From an uncultured Eubacteriales bacterium (GTDB taxonomy: Bacteria > Bacillota > Clostridia > Christensenellales > Aristaeellaceae), in the NCBI GenBank assembly GCA_902765395.1, contig CACWZP010000013.1, positions 16,877-80,876 on the forward strand: 64,000 nucleotides of DNA. Reading direction: 5' to 3'. The notes beneath the pieces were generated by a model. It was not told the origin of the DNA. It saw only the letters and a list, made by a program, of their open reading frames with translations, and did no database searches. This document shows, in pieces, positions 57,207 to 64,000 of the stretch; position 1 is the stretch's first letter, and each line of letters starts with the position of its first letter. The translations under genes were made by a program, and so were the position numbers.

Positions 57207-60200
57207 ATGACCAGCAGACAAAAGGGAATCACTCTGGCCTCCGCCATAGGAAGCGTCATACTTGTATTCATATTGGTTTTCGGAACGATGTGGATGGGCG
57301 GCAACGCCAGGAATGACACGGAATCGGCGGTCCGCTCCGTCAGCCTTCTCTACCTGGATGAGCTGGCCGGCCGCCGGGAGCAGGTCGTTTCGGCGAACAT
57401 GCAGGAGAAGATCAACGTCATCCATACCGCGCTGGATTTGATGACCGAGGAGGATCTGAGCGACGGCGCGCACCTTCAGGCCTATCAGACACGAATCAAA
57501 CAGCTCTTCAAACTGGAGCGCTTTGCCTTTGTCAGCGATAGCGGTCTGATTTACACCTCCACCGGGCCGCGGGATTAAAGCAATCTGTATCATCTTGATT
57601 TCAACGCCCTCAGCGGGCCTGAAATCCTGGCGGAGAATCTGGGCGGCGTGGACAAGAAGGTCATCATCGCCGTGCCCACGCGGATACGGTTCAACGATGA
57701 GGAACTGTCAGCCTGCTTCATGCAGATCGATATGAAGGAAATGCTCGCGGGCGTCTCCATGGATGCGCAGGAGGACGGCGCGACCTTCTGCAATATCTAT
57801 ACCAGCGACGGCATCGCCCTGAGCAACACCGTTCTGGGCGGCCTTGCAATGGAGGACAACCTGCTCGATGCCATGCGGAACGCGGAGTTTGAGCCAGGCT
57901 ATTCCTACGATGGCCTGGTCAGCGATTTTACCATGGGCAATCGCGGCGTGGTCAGCTTCACCTTCAATGGCATCCGGGAAACGCTGAGCTATGTGCCGAT
58001 CGAGGGTACGGACTGGCGCCTGACTTACCTGATCCGAGAGAGCGTCATCAGCAACAACATCAGCGCCATTTCCGACGGCATCATTCGCAGGAGCGTCATT
58101 CAGTCGCTATTGACGGTCGCCGTTCTGCTGGCGCTCTTCGCGTTCATCATCCGTCAGACCCGAAGAAACGCGAGGCTCGTTCTGGAAAAGGAGACCGCCG
58201 ACGCCGAAAACCGGGTGAAACAGGCGGAAATGGAGCAGCGGCTACAACTCCAGGAGGAGCTGCTCGCCCAGAAGCAGCAGAAGGAGGAGCAAACCCGCCT
58301 GATCACCGCGCTGGCTTCCGACTATTGGAGCGTCTACTACCTGGATCTTGACAACGATGCGGGTGTGTGCTATCAGGCACACAGCGACGTCGACAATGGC
58401 TTTCACGTGGGAGACCATTTCCGTTATATCGCCGCCGTGACCGCTTACGCGAACGCGAACATCAAGGAGGAATACCGAGAGGAGTTCCTGCGCTTTGTCC
58501 AGATAGAAAATGTCAAAGCGCAGCTGTTGGAACGGCGGGTCATCGCCTATCGGTATATGGTGCACAGGCATGACAGGGATACGTGGGAGGAAGTGCGCTT
58601 TGCCGGCGTGCGCCATCCCGGGGAACGCCCGGATAATCAGGTGCACCTCGTCGGCGCGTGCTTTGTGGACGTGGATATGGAAACCCGAAAGACCGTGGCG
58701 CAAAAACAGGCCCTGCAAGACGCGCTGACGGCGGCGGAGGCGGCCAACAAGGCGAAGACCGCCTTCCTCTCCAACATGAGCCACGAGATCCGCACCCCCA
58801 TGAACGCCATCATTGGGTTGAACAGCATCGCGCTGAACGATCCGGATATCTCGGACAAGACACGGGATCGCCTGGAAAGGATCGGCACCTCCGCCCACCA
58901 TCTGTTGGGGATCATCAACGATATTCTGGACATGTCCCGCATTGAATCGGGACGCATGGTCATCAAGCAGGAGGAGTTCTCCTTCTCCAAGGCGCTGGAG
59001 CAGGTCAACACCATCATCAGCGGACAGTGCCGGGACAAGGGGCTGCGTTACGACTGCCGGACAAAGGGTCAGATCGACGAATCCTACATCGGCGATGATA
59101 CGAAGCTCCGACAGGTGCTGATCAACATCCTCGGCAACGCTGTGAAGTTCACGCCCGAGGGCGGCACCGTCAGCTTCATCATCGAAGATGTGGCTCGGAT
59201 GGACGGCAAGGCGACGCTGCGCTTCACCATCAGCGATACCGGCATCGGCATGAGCAAGGATTTCCTGCCCAGGCTGTTCGACGCGTTCTCGCAGGAGGAT
59301 TCCTCCACCACAAATAAATATGGCAGCACCGGCCTGGGCATGCCCATCACCAAGAGCATCGTGGAGCTGATGAACGGGCACATTGAGGTAGAGAGCGAAA
59401 AGGGCGTCGGCAGCACTTTCACGGTGACCGTCACGCTGGGGCAAGCCCGCCATATTGCGTCGGACAGCGGGGAAGCCGAGCTTCGCGCAAATGAGATGAA
59501 TGTGCTGGTGATCGATGACGACCGCATCGCCTGCGAACACGCGCAGGTCGTGCTCGGCCAGCTCGGTATCAGCTGCGATATGGCGTTGTCCGGCAAGGAC
59601 GCCATCGGGATGGTGAAGATGCGCCACGCCCGCCGGGAGGACTACAACCTGATCCTGGTGGACTGGAAGATGCCGGAGATGGACGGACTGGAGACGACCC
59701 GACAGATCCGCGCCATCGTCGGCTACAACACGCCGATCATCATACTGACCGCCTACAGCTGGGACGACATCGAGGACGAGGCCCGTGACGCGGGCGTGGA
59801 TACCTTCGCCGCCAAGCCGCTCTTCGCCGGCTCGGTGATGGATGAGTTTCACAAGGTCTTTAAAAAGAAGAATGCAAATCTGTTCCGGAAGACGGTCGAT
59901 CTGACCGGTCGCCGCGTGCTTCTGGCGGAGGATGTCGCCGTGAACGCGGAAATCATGATGATGGTGCTCAGCATGCGGGATATGCAGGTCGATCACGCGG
60001 AGAACGGCAGAGTCGCCGTCGAAATGTTTGCCGGCCACGAGCCCGGATACTATGACGCTATCCTCATGGATATGCGCATGCCGGAGATGGACGGTCTGGA
60101 AGCCTCACGGCTGATCAGGGCCATGGATCGAAAGGACGCGCAGGGAATCCCGATCATCGCACTGACGGCCAACGCCTTCGACGAGGATGTGCAGCGCAGC

Positions 60201-60287
60201 ATGCAGGCCGGATTGAACGCGCACCTCTCAAAGCCCGTGGAACCGGAGATCCTCTTTGAGACGCTGGAAAACCTGATCAAGGCGTAA
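57207..60287 (+). pseudogene. Hybrid histidine kinase with one in-frame stop codon
   Basis: The reading frame is otherwise open for 1027 codons. Codon 124 (57576-57578) is TAA in GGGATTAAAGCAATC, and homology resumes at once (NLYHLDFNALSGPEILAENL). Domains: TM1 (about 10-30), extracytoplasmic Cache-like region, TM2 (about 298-312), coiled coil, PAS-like region, HisKA (H526 in MSHEIRTPMNAIIG), HATPase_c, receiver 1 (ILVDWKMPEMDGLE) and receiver 2 (AILMDMRMPEMDGLEASRLI). A GTG at 57648 lacks a ribosome site. It is either a recent nonsense mutation, a base error, or a suppressed stop. The catalytic parts look fully conserved, so decay is recent. Confidence 0.82.
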
Positions 60288-60327
60288 TAAATCGAGGTGT
60301 TTTTCCGCAAACCAATGACAGCGCAGA

Positions 60328-60361
60328 GCCGCCCCTCCAAACGGAAGGGCGGCCCTGTTTT
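60328..60361 (+). terminator. Terminator of the hybrid kinase gene
   Basis: GCCGCCCC-TCC pairs with GGA-AGGGCGGC, followed by CCTGTTTTG, about 40 bp after the kinase stop. Confidence 0.65.
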
Positions 60362-60406
60362 GTGGCTATGAATTCCTGCAGGCATCTGAATCATCTGTTT
60401 TAGCCA

Positions 60407-60634
60407 TTAAACAGAATACTTCATCAGCGTATCAATCAAGTTCCCAGCCTGGCTTGTATAGGCTTCAACGATAATGGGGGCCCTCAGATCCAGGCTGTAG
60501 ATCCCCAGAAGCGATTTGGCATCCACAGCATATCTGTCCTGCCTGAGAATAATCGTAAACGGATAATGATTGGCCAGATTGACAAACGATCGAATTTCTT
60601 CTGCCGCGCCCAGCCGGATGTTGAGCGTGACCAC
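60407..60634 (-). CDS. HPr-like protein without the phospho-histidine (copy 1)
   Basis: A 75-aa protein starting at GTG 60634 (GGGAGGTG six bases before), giving MVTLNIRLGAAEEIRSFVN. RYAVDAKSLLGIYSLDLRAP and EAYTSQAGNLIDTLMKYSV follow the second half of the PTS HPr fold (DAKSIMG-x-LSL). The GLHTRPA active-site His region of true HPr is absent, so it cannot carry phosphate as HPr does. The neighbouring 60863 gene encodes a paralogue of the same length. Confidence 0.75.
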   Translation of the reverse strand: MVTLNIRLGAAEEIRSFVNLANHYPFTIILRQDRYAVDAKSLLGIYSLDLRAPIIVEAYTSQAGNLIDTLMKYSV

Positions 60635-60795
60635 AATAAACACCTCCCTTCTCTGACATGGTCGTGTCGGCACATCGTGTCTGAAATCGAGAGATGTCAT
60701 GCTGTTAATTTATTTTAACACACATGTGTATCAAAAAGCAAGCATGTAAAGAATATGCATTTAAACTTAACACAGAAAACGGTTTGCAAGTATAC

Positions 60796-60834
60796 AAAAC
60801 GGGACAGCAGGGATTCTGTTTCCCTGCTGTCCCG
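60796..60834 (-). terminator. Rho-independent terminator of the second HPr-like gene
   Basis: A perfect 14-bp stem CGGGACAGCAGGGA / TCCCTGCTGTCCCG, followed on the minus strand by TTTTG, 28 bp after the stop at 60863. Confidence 0.88.
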
Positions 60835-60862
60835 TATGCCAGGATTGGATCATCCCAGTCAA

Positions 60863-61090
60863 TCATAGCGTGTAGGGCTGTAATTCATGCAACAGGTCGT
60901 CGCAATCGTCGGCGTGTACCTCTACCGTTAACGGGCTTGACAGCTTCAGGCTCAATACGCCGGGCGTCGATTTTGCGTCTACCACATGCCTTTCGTCGCG
61001 CAGATCGACATCATAGGCATGTTTGCTGAAAATCTTCGCCACAGCTTTCGCATTCTCCGCCAAGCTCAGTCGAATTCGCAATGTAGTCAT
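60863..61090 (-). CDS. HPr-like protein without the phospho-histidine (copy 2)
   Basis: A 75-aa protein, MTTLRIRLSLAENAKAVAKI. HVVDAKSTPGVLSLKLSSPL and VEVHADDCDDLLHELQPYTL match HPr-like proteins. It lacks the His-15 motif, like the paralogue at 60407. It has its own terminator and a GGAG site about 14 bases before the ATG. Such HPr-like proteins are common in Clostridia; their partners are not known to me. Confidence 0.75.
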   Translation of the reverse strand: MTTLRIRLSLAENAKAVAKIFSKHAYDVDLRDERHVVDAKSTPGVLSLKLSSPLTVEVHADDCDDLLHELQPYTL

Positions 61091-61186
61091 TTCAAGTCAT
61101 CTCCGTCACCATGTCCCATATTCAAAGAAAACAGAAAACAGCAAACAGAATTAATGAAATGTCTTGACATCGCTTCCTTTCCCAGC

Positions 61187-61969
61187 CTATACGTTCAATT
61201 TCATTATAACACGAAGTGGTGGTTTGTCAACAATTATGGTGTTGTACAGGAAGTGCGGCTGGATCTGGGTCATCATGATCTGAATGCGCTGCTCCGCCTC
61301 CAGGGCGCGCTCATGCTCGCGGACGAATTGCATATGCAGCCAAATATAGAAAAACACGCAGCAGCTGACGATGCCAATGGTCAGGAATTCCTCGATCTGC
61401 TCCGCTCCCCGAATCTGCGCGTCCAGCACATACGAAACGACAATCACCGCGACCACGAAGATGGGCATGACCATCTCCTGCCTGCGCACGCGGCGGTATT
61501 CCTTCAGGGTGAGGTACAGCAGATCGGCGAGCAGGATGGCGCTGAAAACCCCGCAGGCATAGCGCAAAGGCCCTCCGTGATAGCGATTGTCCGCGCTGAT
61601 CGTAAAGCAAATGTCAGAAAACAGCGCCGTGGCGTGGATCGCCGCGTTCAGCCCCACCATTGCCCACGCCCGCCAATGGTTGCGGCGCGGGCTGACGATG
61701 TGGCAGAACAGCGCCAGGATCGCCGGGCGCATGGCGTAGCCGACGATGGCGGCGATCAGCCTGGGATACCAAAGCGACGCGCGCATGCACATCAGGTATT
61801 CCAGGTAGTTCTCCACCACCAGCGCGAACGCCAGCGCGGCGACGCTCAGCAGCACCCGCTTCTGCTGCCCGTTCATATAGGAGTCCACCAGCACGGCGAA
61901 GATCAGCCCCACGATTTGAATCAGCAGAGGCAGCAGCACCACGAGTTCGTTGACGGATCGTTGAGTCAT
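61187..61969 (-). pseudogene. LytS-like kinase truncated at the phospho-His box
   Basis: A 260-codon frame. Seven TM segments (VVLLPLLIQIVGLIFAVLVD, YAMRPAILALFCHIVSPRRN, HATALFSDICFTISADNRYH) closely resemble the 50297-51608 remnant. They are followed by IQIMMTQIQPHFLYNT and then an unrelated tail IIVDKPPLRVIMKLNV and stop. The His-kinase remainder and the ATPase domain are absent. It is a broken kinase, although the sensor part could still be made. Confidence 0.75.
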
Positions 61970-62135
61970 TTCAGCCTCTTTCTGTTGCCGGTTTTGATGA
62001 AGGACTTCAAGTCGGACAATGCTTAATCAAGGGAAGATTCAAGCATTGCACCAAGAAGACAATATCGCAATTGAGATCAAAAGTCAAGACAGGGGAAGCG
62101 CCGCCGCCCCTGTCCGGTATGTATATCATTTCTTT

Positions 62136-62409
62136 TCATGTTTTCCTGAGGTCGGCTTCGGTGGTATCCTCGCCGATGATGATCGGCTTGGCGCCGGTCA
62201 GCAGCGCGCACATGGCGATGTCCTTCCCGGGTCAACGAAGTGGCCGCAACGCCGCGGTGCGCGACGGCAGCGCATATCCCCCACGCAGATGCGGTAGGTT
62301 TTCGCCTTGGGCAGCGGCTCGAAGGCGACTGTGTCTCCCGGCTTCTCATTGAAGAGCGCCGCCATCCTCGCACAGTCCTCCGCCACCTGCCGCAAGCACT
62401 CTGCGCCAT
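62136..62409 (-). pseudogene. Unidentified gene fragment in two frames
   Basis: One frame (from about 62395) reads VAEDCARMAALFNEKPGDTV and EPLPKAKTYRICVGDM. After about 62250 another frame reads KDIAMCALLTGAKPIIIGED then TTEADLRKT and stop. Both look protein-like in codon use but I recognise no family. The stretch lies between the truncated kinase and the GH43 gene, where no intact gene fits. Confidence 0.35.
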
Positions 62410-62464
62410 TGAGATCCGGGAAACCGGGGATAAAGCAGAGCTATTTCAAATCCATTGTATTCCG

Positions 62465-63439
62465 TCATTGCTGAAACATCTGGTTGTCGCTTGAGAACAC
62501 CGGCAGGCCGTTCTCAAAGGGCACTTTCATAATGTAGCAATGGCGGTTGGGATCGTAGAGGGGATCGCCGACGATCTCGTCGTATTGCCGGGCGTGGTAG
62601 GCGGTATAGACCTGCTCGGCCTCGTCCGTGAAAAAGGTGTTGTGGCCCGGGCCAAACAAGCCGCGCTCCACATTCGTGGCGTAGACGGGCTTATTCAGCT
62701 TGTGCCAGGATGAAATGTCCATCAGGTCGGCGTCGACATCGGCCCAGAGCAGACCCATGCAGTAGGCGGGGCTGGTATCGCTGGCGGAGAAGGTGAGATA
62801 CACCCTGTCCCCATGGACGATAAACGCCGGGCCCTCGTTCACCCAGAACCCGTGGCGTTCCCAAGCGTAGGAGGGCGAGGAGAGCAGCATCTGCGGAGTC
62901 TTGAGCGTCAGGGGGTCGGCCATTTCGGCAATGTACAGGTTGGAGATCTTGCGGCCCACGCTCACCTTCTCGGCCCAGACGGCATAGCGACGGCCCTTTA
63001 CCTCGAAAACCGTCATGTCCAGGGAGAAATCCGTGAAGCTGAAATCATCGCCGTCGGCACGGCGAAGCATGCCGCACTCCGTCCAGGGATCGGCCAAAGG
63101 GTCTTCGCCCTCGCACTTGAGCACCCAGGGCCGCAGCGCCCAGATGTCGTCCTTGCGGCTGGCGGCAAAGTAGATATACCACCTTCCATCCAGCCTGTGC
63201 AGCTCCGGCGCCCAGATGTGCTGGCTCATTTCGCCGGATTCATGGGTGCGCCAGACGACGGTCTCCCCCGCCGTTTGAAGCCCCTCCAGGGAATCCGCGC
63301 GGCGCAGGGCGATGCGGTCGTACTCCGGCACGGAGGCGGTGAAATACCATTGCCCTCCCTCCCGGAGCACATAGGGATCGGCCCGCTGAGCGATGAAGGG
63401 GCCGTTGTATGGCGACCGAGTGTAATTCGATGCATTCAT
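62465..63439 (-). CDS. Glycoside hydrolase family 43 (arabinosidase/xylosidase-like)
   Basis: A 324-aa five-bladed beta-propeller enzyme. The catalytic triad is visible: base Asp in AQRADPYVLREGGQWYF, pKa-modulating Asp in FSLDMTVFEVKG and acid Glu in HGFWVNEGPAFIV. No signal peptide, so it probably cleaves imported arabino- or xylo-oligosaccharides in the cytosol. It sits 66 bp downstream of the GH51 gene, fitting an arabinan/arabinoxylan locus. ATG at 63439 is chosen; a GTG at 63448 is an alternative. Confidence 0.88.
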   Translation of the reverse strand: MNASNYTRSPYNGPFIAQRADPYVLREGGQWYFTASVPEYDRIALRRADSLEGLQTAGETVVWRTHESGEMSQHIWAPELHRLDGRWYIYFAASRKDDIWALRPWVLKCEGEDPLADPWTECGMLRRADGDDFSFTDFSLDMTVFEVKGRRYAVWAEKVSVGRKISNLYIAEMADPLTLKTPQMLLSSPSYAWERHGFWVNEGPAFIVHGDRVYLTFSASDTSPAYCMGLLWADVDADLMDISSWHKLNKPVYATNVERGLFGPGHNTFFTDEAEQVYTAYHARQYDEIVGDPLYDPNRHCYIMKVPFENGLPVFSSDNQMFQQ

Positions 63440-63505
63440 GGGCGACACCAGCCTATCTCAATTTGGAATCGGCCCGCCGGTGGGGGCGGGCCGTATTGCG
63501 TTCGA

Positions 63506-64000
63506 TCACGCCTTTTCGAACCGGATCACGTTCCAGCTGAGGGCGGGCAGCTTTACCTGCGCCTGGCCGCCGTCCACTGCGCCGCCGGGGCCGGCCGTGG
63601 GGGCCACGTTCTCCGGGGCTTCCTCGGTATTCACGGCCTTCACGTCGTCGTGGTGCAGGAGGATGTGCTCGGAAATCTTCATGTCGCCGAAGGCTCGCAG
63701 GTCGATATCGAGGCAGAAGTCCTCGGCCATGTCCCGGTTCACTGCGAACACGGTCACGCCGCCGTCGTCCGCCACCGTCGCCGTGGCGTCGATCACCGGC
63801 ACGCCCTCGTAGTCGCTGCAATCGTACACCGGCGTGTCCACCAGCGCCCTCAGCGCCGTGCCCCGGCCGTACTTCGAGGCGTGCAGGAAGGGCCAGTAGA
63901 TCGTCTGCGCCCAGCAGCCCCCGCCGTTTCGCGTCATGATCGGCGCGATCACGTTCACCAGCTGCGCCAGGCACGCCACCTTCACCCGGTCCGCGTTGCG
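63506..64000 (-). CDS. GH51 alpha-L-arabinofuranosidase, C-terminal part (partial)
   Basis: The C-terminal 164 residues of a GH51 enzyme, running off the right edge. CLAQLVNVIAPIMTRNGGGC, WAQTIYWPFLHASKYGRGTA and the beta-rich ending (VFAVNRDMAEDFCLDIDLRA, LPALSWNVIRFEKA) are typical. The catalytic residues lie outside the window. It would release arabinose from arabino-oligosaccharides and is upstream of GH43 on the same strand, so probably in one operon. Confidence 0.9.
   Translation of the reverse strand, partial: RNADRVKVACLAQLVNVIAPIMTRNGGGCWAQTIYWPFLHASKYGRGTALRALVDTPVYDCSDYEGVPVIDATATVADDGGVTVFAVNRDMAEDFCLDIDLRAFGDMKISEHILLHHDDVKAVNTEEAPENVAPTAGPGGAVDGGQAQVKLPALSWNVIRFEKA

Overview
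The window is GC-rich chromosomal DNA, apparently from an uncultured or little-studied gut-type member of the Clostridia (Firmicutes). The grounds are Bacillota-style promoters (TTGACA/TATAAT with 17-bp spacers), strong AGGAGG ribosome sites, LytTR/DUF3021 and YesM-type two-component genes, secreted proteins whose signal peptides end in ALA-E, SbcCD, GH43/GH51 arabinosidases and ATC-hydrolase genes. The clade (perhaps Christensenellales-like) is inferred from style, not from a marker gene. I saw no tRNA, rRNA or CRISPR array.

Layout. 0-25 kb: an HTH-receiver regulator with its histidine kinase, a P-type Ca2+ ATPase, a MATE exporter, a 1315-residue amino-acid-permease/cyclic-di-GMP fusion, a secreted GLUG/ZinT-like protein, two paralogous membrane proteins, a methyltransferase, a BAAT-type hydrolase, an M20 amidohydrolase, a bilin-reductase-like protein, an OmpR/kinase pair and sbcDC. 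25-35 kb: an eight-gene redox operon (two aldo/keto reductases, flavin reductase, DUF362, permease, CMD-cupin, flavodoxin, and a DUF4405/half-SUMF1/half-flavodoxin chimera). Upstream lie a TetR gene and a divergent MATE exporter. The same TGAC-type palindromes sit on all three promoters, so this looks like one self-contained stress circuit.

35-53 kb: a hydrolase-rich area with alpha/beta hydrolases, two ATC hydrolases, methyltransferases, an SRPBCC protein, a PanE-like reductase, four related small membrane proteins, a secreted HExxH protein, and a MATE transporter fused to an RsbW-like ATPase. Scattered transcription units here, plus two near 12.8 and 16 kb, share a palindrome TTAG-N6-CT(A/T)A, usually directly downstream of the -10 box. 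I read this as an undescribed regulon. Two of its promoters share a duplicated leader of about 100 bp with two operator boxes and a hairpin.

47-62 kb is rich in broken genes: an M13 peptidase joined to a rhaD fragment, a kinase/regulator chimera, a 5'-truncated Amt-PII fusion, a hybrid kinase with one in-frame stop, and a kinase cut at its phospho-His box. Several joins fall inside homologous-looking codons, which suggests deletion between neighbours; assembly error is the alternative. The window ends in arabinose-polymer genes (GH43 and partial GH51). A 158-bp MITE-like element lies at 43.6 kb.
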